A program made the translations under genes and the position numbers. Positions 9,569-17,873 of a DNA stretch of 64,000 nucleotides are shown in pieces. The notes beneath the pieces were generated by a model that saw nothing but the letters and a program-made list of their open reading frames with translations, was not told the origin of the DNA and searched no databases. Source of the stretch: Leptospirales bacterium (GTDB lineage Bacteria; Spirochaetota; Leptospiria; Leptospirales; Leptonemataceae); contig JAIBBM010000001.1 in assembly GCA_019694685.1 (NCBI GenBank), positions 146,986 through 210,985 of the forward strand, given 5' to 3'. Numbering within the stretch: position 1 is the stretch's first letter; each line of letters starts with the position of its first letter.

Positions 9569-10417
9569 TCAGCGGCGATTGTAGTCGTACTTGGCTTTGC
9601 CGTGCGATTCGCTGCTTCCGCCCTGCCATACAGTGTAGTATGGAGTCCAGCGGTCGTAGTTGTAGTAGCAAGTGCTCAGCCACAGGAATCCGCACTTGTA
9701 GGATTCAGTCATACGAGCAGATCCTCTAGTGCAGGAAGTTCCAACTGCAGTTACGCGGTTTACGCTGCAAAGGCTGTGGTTAGCCAGAACGCCATCGTCA
9801 TAACCTGGAAGCAGTGGGCTCGTAGCATACAGGTAATCTGTGCCTTCGCCAGAAGTAGTGTAGTAAGTGCGGCCGTTAGAAGTGTTGTGGTTGAATCCGT
9901 TACGCGCTCCGCTTGTGCTCACAGACTGGTCGAGTTGACCGCCCAGAGTGTCGAATCCAAGCCAGGAAAGGTAAGAAGTGGAGAAGTCAGCCAGTTCAGA
10001 ACCGCCCGCTGCGGATGCAAGAAGCTGGATTCTGGTTACGCTGATTCCAGATGGATTGTTGAGTGCGAAGTAAGCTGCTGCAACCAGTCCACCAGTAGAG
10101 TGAGTGTAAATCTCGCAGCTGTTTCCGTTTGCGCAGAAGATGCGAATCGCATCGTTGAGCTGCTTTTGTGCACCACAGTTATTCCAGCTGTATGCACCAC
10201 CGCTCTGAGTTCCGTCAAAGCCTACGTAACGAACATTGGTCAGACCAGTTACGGCTCCACCCCAGTAGTTGTTGTAGTCAGTAGTTCCGCTTGCAGTAGA
10301 AGTAAGAGCCTGGCAGTGGTTTGATCCAGAGCGGCCATGAACGAACAATTTGTAAGAAGCAGCTGAAAGGTCTCCAGCAAGCAATCCTACGAACGCTAAC
10401 AAAGCTATTTTACGCAT
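9569..10417 (-). CDS. Secreted alpha/beta-hydrolase, lipase-like
   Basis: 282 residues with a clear signal peptide (RKIALLAFVGLLAGDLSA). The mature start YKLFVHGRSG resembles the first strand and oxyanion-hole HG of lipases. The nucleophile elbow reads THSTGG near residue 107, a variant of GxSxG with Thr in the first place, comparable with the AHSMG of Bacillus LipA-type lipases. There are many Tyr, Asn, Ser and Gly residues and six or more cysteines, in keeping with an exported, disulfide-bonded enzyme. A strong GGGGGAT ribosome-binding site precedes the ATG. The substrate is unknown. It is monocistronic with its own terminator. Confidence 0.75.
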   Translation of the reverse strand: MRKIALLAFVGLLAGDLSAASYKLFVHGRSGSNHCQALTSTASGTTDYNNYWGGAVTGLTNVRYVGFDGTQSGGAYSWNNCGAQKQLNDAIRIFCANGNSCEIYTHSTGGLVAAAYFALNNPSGISVTRIQLLASAAGGSELADFSTSYLSWLGFDTLGGQLDQSVSTSGARNGFNHNTSNGRTYYTTSGEGTDYLYATSPLLPGYDDGVLANHSLCSVNRVTAVGTSCTRGSARMTESYKCGFLWLSTCYYNYDRWTPYYTVWQGGSSESHGKAKYDYNRR

Positions 10418-10443
10418 GTTATCCCCCTAGCGTAGTAGTAGTT

Positions 10444-10462
10444 TATGGTGCACCGTGCCATA
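10444..10462. promoter_or_regulatory. 19-bp pseudo-palindrome upstream of the lipase-like gene
   Basis: TATGGTGCAcCGTGCCATA is nearly symmetrical and lies 27 bases upstream of the lipase-like start codon. It could be an operator or a leader hairpin. A GCCGATAG sequence resembling a sigma-28 minus-10 element occurs further upstream (10491-10498 on the minus strand), but no good minus-35 element was found at the right spacing. Confidence 0.4.
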
Positions 10463-10515
10463 GATTCGTGTACGTGCAACTCATTTTTGAACCTATCGGC
10501 AAAAAAACGGTACGT

Positions 10516-11127
10516 CTACTTAATTCGTTTATGAGCTTGAAAAACGGCCAGTTTCTCTTCCTCGAGAATCTCAATATCCATTTCATCAAACAGCTTCACC
10601 ATCACCATCATTCCGCGCATGAGTGTGGTTGTACTGGTGTATTTGCCCGCTTCTATGTCCTTCTCCAGTCTCACTTCACTCAAGCGGTTCTTGATCATTA
10701 TGTGGAATACTCCGTTTTCGACTGAATAGGAGACTTCAATAGGGCTGTGGTCACTGTATTTTACAGCGTTCTCCATTGCTTCCGTTGTAGCGATACTGAT
10801 GTCCATCAATGTCTCGTCCGCAGTGCCTTGCGATCTTAGAAATGCCTCCATACAAGATCGCACCATCTGAATGGGAGATTGCTTTAATTCCCCGGATACT
10901 TTGTAGCGCACCGACGTTTGGAATTCTATAGGAGATGCAAGTATGTACTCGTGATCAAAGCCCGGATGATGTTTGAATTTCCCGGCACTGACCAGGTTGT
11001 CCAGAACCGCTGGAACGGACGGATCCTCTACGCCGGTTTCAAAATGAACCCATGCCGCAAAATCCCTCGGTGTCCCCTGGCAGCCACGGCGGCCAAGATC
11101 CATCAATGTTATCTCGGTGCTCGCCAC
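10516..11127 (-). CDS. HATPase-domain protein, RsbW-like serine kinase/anti-sigma type
   Basis: 203 residues. The N-terminal 75 look like a small winged-helix segment (DLGRRGCQGTPRDFAAWVHF, LDNLVSAGKF). The C-terminal part has the compact GHKL ATPase fold of RsbW/SpoIIAB proteins: N-box TTEAMENAVKYSDHSP, the beta strands VSYSVENGVFHIMIKN and a truncated G-box region (MRGMMVMVKLFDEMDIEI). RsbW-like proteins control sigma factors or other targets and are opposed by SpoIIE-type phosphatases; one such phosphatase is encoded at 46.4 kb. The winged-helix reading of the N-terminus is tentative. The gene is monocistronic and diverges from the nitrilase. Confidence 0.75.
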   Translation of the reverse strand: MASTEITLMDLGRRGCQGTPRDFAAWVHFETGVEDPSVPAVLDNLVSAGKFKHHPGFDHEYILASPIEFQTSVRYKVSGELKQSPIQMVRSCMEAFLRSQGTADETLMDISIATTEAMENAVKYSDHSPIEVSYSVENGVFHIMIKNRLSEVRLEKDIEAGKYTSTTTLMRGMMVMVKLFDEMDIEILEEEKLAVFQAHKRIK

Positions 11128-11200
11128 TTCGCCTGAATAGAGGATTTATAGAATCTTGTCCAGGATTGCAAGTAATAAAGATCGTTCTTGACAGCGCGTC

Positions 11201-11947
11201 ATGCTTTGCGCAGCAGATACTGTGGGCCTGGTTAAAATATCGATCTTCCAGAAGTCCATTCACGAACCACTCGGACCTTCTACATTCAAGAAACTGACCG
11301 GGCTGAAATCAGATTTCCTGGTTTTGCCCGAATACCTTTTCGCAGACGCATCCGTGAAAGACCATGCCAGCGGCATTGAGAAAAGCAAACAAGCCCTGGA
11401 CTGGCTCCTCAAGCTGAGCGATTCCTACAAAGGAATCATCATTGGTGGCAGCGTCATTATAGAAGAAGACGGAAAACTCTACAACGCAACGCCCATCGTC
11501 TCAGATTCAAAAATTGTAGATTTCTATAGAAAGCGCAATCTTACACAAAATGAAACTAAACATCTCACGGCCGGGACAGAAGCAGGCGTCTTTATTCTGG
11601 GAGGGTTTCGCTTTGGCGTGCTGATATGTGCGGACGTACTTGAACCAAAGCTCATTGACGAACTGGCGGAAATGGGTGTGAAACTGGTTTTCGCCGTCAT
11701 GAATTCTCCCTATCGCGAAGAAACCGTGGAAGAAAAGAAAGCACGCGATGAGAAGCTGTTTTGTGCACCTGCGGCTAAACATGGACTGGTGATTGCGAAA
11801 TGTTGCGGGGTTGGAACAACGTTTGGTCGTAAAATTCAAGGACGTTCGCTTGTCGTGACTCCGACAGGCATTAGCTGGAGAGTGTCGCTGGGAGAAGAAG
11901 ACAGCGAACTGCTAAAAACAATTCTGGTTCAAGCTCCTTCCGTATAA
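11201..11947 (+). CDS. Carbon-nitrogen hydrolase (nitrilase superfamily)
   Basis: Shows the Glu-Lys-Cys triad of the superfamily: Glu in LVLPEYLF, Lys in DFYRKRNLT and Cys in GVLICADVLEP. Such enzymes hydrolyse amides or nitriles; the substrate cannot be read. At about 248 residues it is a single-domain member. Two starts are possible: ATG at 11201 or GTG at 11222, which would give MGLVKISIFQ, the more typical N-terminus. Neither has a clear ribosome-binding site. A TTGACA hexamer lies at 11188-11193. The 3' end overlaps the convergent holB gene by 19 bases. Confidence 0.85.
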   Translation: MLCAADTVGLVKISIFQKSIHEPLGPSTFKKLTGLKSDFLVLPEYLFADASVKDHASGIEKSKQALDWLLKLSDSYKGIIIGGSVIIEEDGKLYNATPIVSDSKIVDFYRKRNLTQNETKHLTAGTEAGVFILGGFRFGVLICADVLEPKLIDELAEMGVKLVFAVMNSPYREETVEEKKARDEKLFCAPAAKHGLVIAKCCGVGTTFGRKIQGRSLVVTPTGISWRVSLGEEDSELLKTILVQAPSV

Positions 11948-12858
11948 CAGGCCATTCGGTGAAACATGCGCGAAATCGCGTATGATTGAAACCCGGGCAT
12001 TTCCGATCTAAGATCTCCCTGAAAATCAAGAAGCGCCGTCAATCTACGCAAATTTCCGGATACGTCTGCATTGAGGTGTCGAAGCCAGACCAGGACCAGC
12101 AAACTCCACAGACGCATACTCTCAATGGGTGCCCCGAGCATTTTCTCCGCACCTCCACGATCCAGATCGATCATCCATTTTTCCAACTCAAGAAGACCTG
12201 GCCGCGAAGACGTATCTGCGACTCGGCTCTTCAGTGATCGATATAATTCAGACTGAAAGAACTCAAGGTTCTCAAGACTGCCAGCGAGCAAATCCAGCAA
12301 ATCGGGCGAATCGACACCGGATACTTCTGTCAAAGAAACTCTGTCCAACAATTGAAAAGGCACCAGAAGTCCGCGGCTGAGAATCGTAGGTTTGAGCTCA
12401 CTTACGTCGCGCACTAGAAATATGAAACGAGTATGCTCCGGAGGTTCTTCCAGAGTCTTGAGCAACGACGTTTCCGCTTCGTCTTGAATTAGACTGGCAT
12501 CCGGAAATAACACAAAGCGAAAGGGCGCTTCGTGAGGACGATACGGCAAACGCGTGGAAATCAACCAGCGAATCGTGAAATCCTCTGGCTTTCGCCTGTC
12601 CCCTATCTTGATGCGATCTTCTGGAAAACGAATATAGTCTGGATGTTCACCCTTGAGCATGCGACGACAGGGCCCGCATTGACCACACGCGGATCCGGTA
12701 TCGCAGAAATGACTCTGCACGAAGATCTCTGCGGCCGAATGCTTTCCGGTCCCGGCCGGGCCACTCAAAATGAGCAAAGGCGGCGGGGTTTTTTGAAGAT
12801 AGGCCTCCAGAATCGATCTGGCTCGAGGCTGGCCTTTCAAGTCTGACAGGTGATGCAT
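11929..12858 (-). CDS. holB: DNA polymerase III clamp-loader subunit delta'
   Basis: 309 residues of an AAA+ clamp-loader protein. Walker A is GPAGTGKHS, and the zinc module CDTGSACGQCGPC is characteristic of delta' and gamma/tau. The sensor region DASLIQDEAETSLLKTLEEPP and TRFIFLV match delta'. The SRC arginine-finger motif is altered (LSRGL), which is tolerated in delta'. It loads the sliding clamp during replication. It stands alone on the minus strand; a terminator-like hairpin lies in its short leader. Confidence 0.9.
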   Translation of the reverse strand: MHHLSDLKGQPRARSILEAYLQKTPPPLLILSGPAGTGKHSAAEIFVQSHFCDTGSACGQCGPCRRMLKGEHPDYIRFPEDRIKIGDRRKPEDFTIRWLISTRLPYRPHEAPFRFVLFPDASLIQDEAETSLLKTLEEPPEHTRFIFLVRDVSELKPTILSRGLLVPFQLLDRVSLTEVSGVDSPDLLDLLAGSLENLEFFQSELYRSLKSRVADTSSRPGLLELEKWMIDLDRGGAEKMLGAPIESMRLWSLLVLVWLRHLNADVSGNLRRLTALLDFQGDLRSEMPGFQSYAISRMFHRMACYTEGA

Positions 12859-12874
12859 ATGAGTTTAAAAACGA

Positions 12875-12896
12875 AACCCGGCGCGAACGCCGGGTT
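12875..12896 (-). promoter_or_regulatory. Terminator-like hairpin in the holB leader
   Basis: Nine-bp stem AACCCGGCG / CGCCGGGTT. On the minus strand the loop is TTCG and the sequence after the stem is TCGTTTTTAAAC, then the holB ATG. No gene is known to end here on either strand because holB and the lipoprotein gene diverge. It may be an attenuator of holB or a stop for unannotated transcripts. Confidence 0.55.
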
Positions 12897-13018
12897 ACAC
12901 TCTTCCTGCCCCAATTTCTTTGGCTAACACAACAGGCACCGGTCCGATGAGTAAAATCCTTTTTGGGACATGACGACTATTTTTTCAACATCCCGATCAA
13001 AATTTCGCCTTTTCTATT

Positions 13019-13034
13019 GACTGATTTTTCAGTC
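13019..13034. repeat. Short perfect inverted repeat before the lipoprotein gene
   Basis: GACTGA-TTTT-TCAGTC, 19 bases upstream of the ATG at 13053. It may be an operator overlapping the promoter (TTGACT begins at 13017) or a leader hairpin. Confidence 0.4.
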
Positions 13035-13052
13035 GTGCGTTTTCAAGTGCCC

Positions 13053-13667
13053 ATGCGAAGCATCTTTCTGCTCCTTCTGATGTTCGCAGTCTTCACAGGC
13101 TGCAAGTCCGGAGACGAAGCACCTCAGGAAACCAGCCCCCTCGTATCCTTACTCGGACTCAATCTTGTGACCGGCTATGGATGGACGGGAAGACTCACGA
13201 GCCAGACGTGCTCAGCAGATACAATCCAGAGCACATACGTATCCTGCCCTGTGTTTAATGGACTGGAGGCGCAAACAGTCGCGGCAGTGCCTAACAATGC
13301 TACTCTGGTGATGCAGTTGTACAACAACCGCCTGTCCGGGCAATTCACACTGATCCTTCCTCACTACAATTTCATTCCTACCAACTTATATCAAATCACT
13401 ACTTCCATGACTACGGAACAAGGATACGATACAGGCTCCGGTGCGGTCACAACCGTGCGTCAGGCTTTCTCAAATACGGTGCCTTACACTGTGACCTACA
13501 CGACGCAATCGACAAACACCACGCAGGTGGACTTGCTCGACTTTGCGGCCACGCAGGATCCGAACTATCTTTCCGGGTCCATGAAACTGAAGTTCACACA
13601 GCCCTCCAATGCGGCTGCGGGCCAGATCATAGCCACCTACGGCTTCAAGTTCGACAAGCTATTCTAA
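13053..13667 (+). CDS. Putative lipoprotein, unknown function
   Basis: I choose ATG at 13053 because it gives a textbook lipoprotein signal: MRSIFLLLLMFAVFTGC, with lipidation expected at Cys17. The frame is open upstream, but that part lacks signal-peptide character. The mature protein, about 190 residues, is rich in Thr, Asn and Gln and probably all-beta. I recognise no family. It lies 7 bases before the Omp85-type barrel gene and so probably shares its transcript; a lipoprotein partner of an outer-membrane barrel is a reasonable guess. Confidence 0.7.
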   Translation: MRSIFLLLLMFAVFTGCKSGDEAPQETSPLVSLLGLNLVTGYGWTGRLTSQTCSADTIQSTYVSCPVFNGLEAQTVAAVPNNATLVMQLYNNRLSGQFTLILPHYNFIPTNLYQITTSMTTEQGYDTGSGAVTTVRQAFSNTVPYTVTYTTQSTNTTQVDLLDFAATQDPNYLSGSMKLKFTQPSNAAAGQIIATYGFKFDKLF

Positions 13668-13674
13668 GGAAGTC

Positions 13675-15102
13675 ATGATGAGAACGTTATTCGCACTACT
13701 CCTCGCGCTCACTGCTGTACAGCTCCATGCGGTAGAACCAGAAAAAGATCCGCCCGTAGAAACTCCTAAAAAGAAAGGAGGAGACCCGGGCCTCGAAGGA
13801 TTCAAAGTCACAGGTCTGCCTCTCATTTCATTTTCCACAGATGATGGATTTGGATACGGTGTTCGCGCCTACGGCACATACTACGAAGAGGGTTATGCTC
13901 CCTTCAAGTTCCAGGCTTTCGCACAGTATTACAAAACGACTCGCGGCTATGAATACCACGAAGTGTCTCTCGATGCTTTGAAGTTCCTGGGTACTCCTCT
14001 CCGCCTCAGACTGGACGGCGGTTTTGAAAGAACTCTCAATGCACAATGGTATGGTTATGGAAACTATCATGATCTGGCGCGCATCAAGCAGATCAAGAAT
14101 GGCGAAATCCCAATCAACGAAAACACTCCGCCAAACACGAAACGAGATCTGTATCAGTATGATCAGAACATCACTCTGAACAACCTCGCACTCACAAACC
14201 CGTTTGGTTCAGGCAACCAGATCTTCAACCCATCGCAGAGAGTTTTGCGCGAAAGTCAGGATAAGTATTTCTACTATGACCGGATTCGTCCGTTCATCAA
14301 CATCTCAACGGAAGATTTCATTGGAGACACAAACTTCAAGTGGTTCGCCGGTGTCAGAGGGCAGCGCTACAAAATCCAGTCCTATCAAGGCGACTATGAC
14401 AACGGCAACACTGTTGCAAACATCAAGACGCTGATCGACAACGAACGCCCATACGGTTATGATGCGACTCAAGACAGGAAATACGTCAACGGTGTTCGCG
14501 GAGCCATCGCGTATGACTCACGTCCACGCGACAGAGAAAGCAATCCTAATGGCGGTATCTTCACGGACATTCACGTGGAGGGAGTGGGCAAAGGAACGGG
14601 AAGCCACTACTCTTTCACTCGCACCACTGTGACCTGGAGACAGTACTTTGACGTCGCACCTTCTTTCTTCAATTCCTTTGACAAAGAACTGGTGATTGGA
14701 TACCGCCTTCTGGGACAGGAAACGTCAGGAGATGTTCCATTCTTCGAAGCCGGTCGTATCTACACCATGCGCGAAAGTGCAGAGGGTCTGGGCGGAAACG
14801 GCGGTGTGCGCGGCTATTCTGCGAACCAGTTCGTAGACAAAGACATGGTCATTGGAAACCTGGAAATGCGTCTGACCACATTCAAAATCTCGGCACTCGG
14901 TGGTATGGACTTTGTTCTGCTCGGCTACCATGACGAAGGACGCGTGGGTGCCTCCCGCCGCGAGATCGACATGGACAACTGGCACAAGGCAAACGGTGGC
15001 GGTGTTCGCATTGTATGGCAGAAAAATACAATCATCAACATCAGCTACGGTCGCTCCAAGTACGGAGCAAACGGCAACTTCTCCTTCAATCACCTCTTCT
15101 AA
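13675..15102 (+). CDS. Omp85/BamA-type outer-membrane barrel protein
   Basis: 475 residues with a signal peptide (MMRTLFALLLALTAVQLHA) and no obvious POTRA domains. The barrel carries the L6-loop-like motif GGVRGYSANQF near residue 378, the family hallmark (VRGF/Y), and ends in FNHLF with a C-terminal aromatic recognised by the BAM machinery. Members insert or move proteins or lipids through the outer membrane; without POTRA domains this one is more like patatin-associated or stand-alone surface-antigen barrels. It follows a lipoprotein gene and is ended by a strong terminator. Confidence 0.8.
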   Translation: MMRTLFALLLALTAVQLHAVEPEKDPPVETPKKKGGDPGLEGFKVTGLPLISFSTDDGFGYGVRAYGTYYEEGYAPFKFQAFAQYYKTTRGYEYHEVSLDALKFLGTPLRLRLDGGFERTLNAQWYGYGNYHDLARIKQIKNGEIPINENTPPNTKRDLYQYDQNITLNNLALTNPFGSGNQIFNPSQRVLRESQDKYFYYDRIRPFINISTEDFIGDTNFKWFAGVRGQRYKIQSYQGDYDNGNTVANIKTLIDNERPYGYDATQDRKYVNGVRGAIAYDSRPRDRESNPNGGIFTDIHVEGVGKGTGSHYSFTRTTVTWRQYFDVAPSFFNSFDKELVIGYRLLGQETSGDVPFFEAGRIYTMRESAEGLGGNGGVRGYSANQFVDKDMVIGNLEMRLTTFKISALGGMDFVLLGYHDEGRVGASRREIDMDNWHKANGGGVRIVWQKNTIINISYGRSKYGANGNFSFNHLF

Positions 15103-15111
15103 GCGAACTGC

Positions 15112-15141
15112 TTTTTTGCGGGCCCCTGCGCCCGCAAAAAA
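15112..15141 (+). terminator. Strong intrinsic terminator
   Basis: GCGGGC (15118-15123) pairs with GCCCGC (15130-15135) with T6 and A6 extending the stem on each side; loop CCCTGC. It sits 10 bases after the Omp85-type gene. The T-run lies 5' on the plus strand and the A-run 3', so the best U-tract is on the minus strand; it may act both ways. Confidence 0.7.
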
Positions 15142-15179
15142 AGCTAGAACCTTTTCCCGCCGTGACAAATCGAACCTAT

Positions 15180-15620
15180 ATGCGCCATTTTTTGCCCTTG
15201 TTCTTTCTACTTGCAACAGCGGTTGCCGCCCAATCTGAAAAGGGAATCGACGTAGTACAGAGAGCCAATGGCGTTTTCATTTACCGCTACGATGAGACTC
15301 TAGAACAGATTGATCCCAGAAAAGATTTCAAAGCAAAAAAACAAATCACAGAGCAAAGTGTAATTGCTGATCTAAAAAGACTCCTGAAAGACAACACAGA
15401 CTACACGCCCAATTTCAAAGCCCGGTGCATGCCTGTTTGGGATGCTGGAATCGAGTTTCGCACGCCAACTGAAACGCGAATGTATTTGTTTTCTTTCAGA
15501 TGCAACACGGTCAAATCCGTAGAAGACAACACTTTCAAAGACTTCACGCCGCAAAGAACGGAATTATACGGATTACTCATGTACGAAATCAATGATCGGA
15601 CGTCCTACAGTGGCCGTTAG
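15180..15620 (+). CDS. Small exported protein, 146 aa
   Basis: ATG at 15180 gives a good signal peptide (RHFLPLFFLLATAVAAQ). The mature 128 residues are charged with two cysteines (KARCMPVW and SFRCNTV), perhaps a disulfide. A beta-rich C-terminal half (ETRMYLFSFRC, ELYGLLMYEI) is visible. No family is recognised. The gene overlaps the following DUF4384-type gene by 29 bases, so the two are probably made together. Confidence 0.7.
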   Translation: MRHFLPLFFLLATAVAAQSEKGIDVVQRANGVFIYRYDETLEQIDPRKDFKAKKQITEQSVIADLKRLLKDNTDYTPNFKARCMPVWDAGIEFRTPTETRMYLFSFRCNTVKSVEDNTFKDFTPQRTELYGLLMYEINDRTSYSGR

Positions 15621-16551
15621 GCGACATTTGCTTCTATTGCTGGTCCTGGCGACGCCGCTCTGGTCGCAGGCTCCGCGGCAACCAGTCATAGCAATTCTTC
15701 CTTTTCAGGCAAAAGATAGCGCCAGAGGGGAAGAGCTCGCATCGCGCCTCACGGCTGAAATCGTGGCCAGACAGGCTTTCCCCGTCGCAGAGCGGGCTCA
15801 GCTGAAAAAAGCATTGGAAGAACTTGCGAAGGGACAGACTGGACTTTTTCAACCGGAGAATGCTCCACAGCTGGGTCGAATGATTGGAGCTGACTACTTG
15901 ATCCTGGGAGAAATCCTGGATTCAACAGACAAAGGCGGCGTGCGCGCATCGATGCGGGTAGTGCGCGCGGAAACAGGAATTGTAATTGGAGCAGCCGTAA
16001 CAGGTGGAGAAGCAGACGCTGTTTCCAGAGACCTTTCTCTATCCGCGATAAAGACAGTTTCTATCCATGCGATGCTGGAAAATCCGGACAGCCCCTACAG
16101 CGTTCTTCTCCTTCTGGACAAGGGAAAAAATCCAGAATACAAACTGGGTGAGACGCTTCGCCTGAAGTTCAAGGTTCTAAAACACGATCAAACCGCATCT
16201 GAAAAAGTTTATCTTTCTATATATTCTATAAACGCAGACGGTGTCATGACTCTTATCTATCCCAATCGTTTTTCGGGTCAGGAAGGGGTGTATGTTGGTC
16301 GGGAGTACACATTTCCGGATCCACGTGACGACTTTGAATGGAAACTGGTTCCGCCGGCCGGTGCAGAAACGCTCCAGGCAATCGTTTCAAATAAGCCTGT
16401 GAGACTTGCAAATGAAAGAGCAACGGAGGACTTTCCCGTTCTAGGTGTAAAAGAATCACCGGCCCTCTACCGCGGTATCCAGACCCAGCTGAAAGAAGAA
16501 AAACGCGGAAACTGGGCTGCAGAAAGAATCACGTACATTCTCAAGCCGTAG
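15592..16551 (+). CDS. Exported CsgG/FlgO-like plus DUF4384-like protein
   Basis: 319 residues. After an N-terminal hydrophobic signal (LLLLLVLATPLWSQ), residues 30-150 resemble the CsgG/TolB-amino-terminal fold: VIAILPFQ, ARGEELASRLTAEIV, LGRMIGADYLILGEI. Residues 165-310 resemble DUF4384: YKLGETLRLKFKV, VYLSIYSINADGVMTLIYPN and a late LQAIVSNKPV. In other bacteria the second domain occurs with envelope and kinase proteins and its role is unclear. A GTG at 15613 is an alternative start. A second DUF4384-type gene lies at 45.9 kb. Confidence 0.7.
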   Translation: MIGRPTVAVRRHLLLLLVLATPLWSQAPRQPVIAILPFQAKDSARGEELASRLTAEIVARQAFPVAERAQLKKALEELAKGQTGLFQPENAPQLGRMIGADYLILGEILDSTDKGGVRASMRVVRAETGIVIGAAVTGGEADAVSRDLSLSAIKTVSIHAMLENPDSPYSVLLLLDKGKNPEYKLGETLRLKFKVLKHDQTASEKVYLSIYSINADGVMTLIYPNRFSGQEGVYVGREYTFPDPRDDFEWKLVPPAGAETLQAIVSNKPVRLANERATEDFPVLGVKESPALYRGIQTQLKEEKRGNWAAERITYILKP

Positions 16552-16591
16552 CCTTCAGAATCGCCCAGGTCCTCCCCGATATTGTGTATGA

Positions 16592-17839
16592 ATGTCTCTG
16601 TTGACTCTAGATCTCCAATTGCCGCGCAATGAATCGCAGAACATACCCAGACTCCTGAATGGATCGGCGGGGCAGGTCCTCTCATGGAATCTACTCTACT
16701 CAGATCCTCAAACCTCCTACTACCGAATTGAACTATTTGGAACATCTGCACCGGAAGAACTTGAGGCGCATATCCTCGAAGGCTGCCCCCAGGCGCGCGT
16801 AAAAATCAAAGACGACACTGCCCATGGGTCAGACGCACTTCTCGCCATCGGGCCGGCCAGGTCCCTTGAATTTCGCAAAGCGTTCCACCGCACATCTCCT
16901 GAAGTTGTAGAGAATTCCGCGTCACTGCTCTTGAAAAACAGAGAGGACGCTCGCGAACTTCCCATGGTAAAAGAACGCGCTTTGTTCATTTCAGATGGCG
17001 GCGCTCTTCGTGTGAAAAACCAGGCACTCCTTGCTCTTGAGCGAGATGGATATCTCGCATGCAAGTTCAGCGGAATGCAGGCAATTCCACTACTTCTGGA
17101 TGCGAGAAACGAAGAAGAATTCATCAAATCAGTCATGGCGCTTGCAGGAAATGTGTCCGTGATCCGCCTTTCGATGCTGCAAAGAACCATGTCACGCCAG
17201 ATTGTGGAGAGAATCACAGAGCAGGCATCCATCCCGGTCATTCACGCAGAATATTTAGAATCCTCTGCAACGATAGCCGCCATTGTATGCAATGCACTTC
17301 AATATCATAGCATGACTCTAGACGAAAAAGTCGTTGCGATTGTCGGGCTTGGACCGTGCGCTCTGGGCCTCTCGCGTATCCTATCCAGGATGGGAGCATC
17401 CAAGCTCTACGGCGTGGACACGGAATATGCACTGAATTCGAGATTTGAGAAAGACGGCGGAACGGCCACTTCCCTCGATTTCGCGCTCGAACGATCTGAC
17501 GTGGTGGTCATTAGCCCGGGAACTCAGGTATTGATCGACCCAAAGAGACTGCGCGAAAATCAACTGGTCCTTTCTTTCGCTCCGTCTGCCATTGATATGA
17601 GCGCACTGAAACCAGAGGTTTCCAGATCAGTTCATCTTTGCGAAGAACCGCACCCCATTTACGCGCTCCCTGGACTTCTTGCGGGAGTGCACGCAGGTGC
17701 AAAAGCGGACATCGAAATTTCAATTCGAATTGCGGAAGTGCTCGTGGGTCGATGCGGAGACAATCGATTCCTTCCCATCCCTTCGGAATCACTCGTGCGC
17801 GCGGAAGCAGAAGCTGTGAGCCTCACCTCCAGACGATAA
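16592..17839 (+). CDS. Degenerate malic-enzyme-like protein, 415 aa
   Basis: The order matches a malic enzyme after a possible ACT-like N-terminal segment (residues 25-75). ALFISDGGALRVKNQALL lines up with the VVSDGSAVLGLGN region; LACKFSGMQAIPLLLD with KEFAGVDAFPICLD; and VAIVGLGPCALGLSRILSRMG is a Rossmann dinucleotide site. However, the metal and substrate motifs are gone: NLEDI is replaced by RLSML and HDDQHGTA by HAEYLESSA. I infer a protein that may bind a nucleotide but is unlikely to decarboxylate malate. The start at ATG 16592 is not supported by a strong ribosome-binding site. Confidence 0.65.
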   Translation: MSLLTLDLQLPRNESQNIPRLLNGSAGQVLSWNLLYSDPQTSYYRIELFGTSAPEELEAHILEGCPQARVKIKDDTAHGSDALLAIGPARSLEFRKAFHRTSPEVVENSASLLLKNREDARELPMVKERALFISDGGALRVKNQALLALERDGYLACKFSGMQAIPLLLDARNEEEFIKSVMALAGNVSVIRLSMLQRTMSRQIVERITEQASIPVIHAEYLESSATIAAIVCNALQYHSMTLDEKVVAIVGLGPCALGLSRILSRMGASKLYGVDTEYALNSRFEKDGGTATSLDFALERSDVVVISPGTQVLIDPKRLRENQLVLSFAPSAIDMSALKPEVSRSVHLCEEPHPIYALPGLLAGVHAGAKADIEISIRIAEVLVGRCGDNRFLPIPSESLVRAEAEAVSLTSRR

Positions 17840-17873
17840 GACCGGGCGCCGCGAAAAAACTAAAGTATCTAAA

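Noticed and set aside
9488..10324. Long plus-strand open frame opposite the lipase-like gene
   Set aside because: It is antisense to a gene with signal peptide, ribosome-binding site and terminator, and its Val/Ser-rich text has no domain.
10599..10618. CACCATCACCATCAT tract that looks like a microsatellite or a tag
   Set aside because: It falls inside the coding sequence of the HATPase protein on the minus strand, where it codes ordinary residues (MMVMVK).
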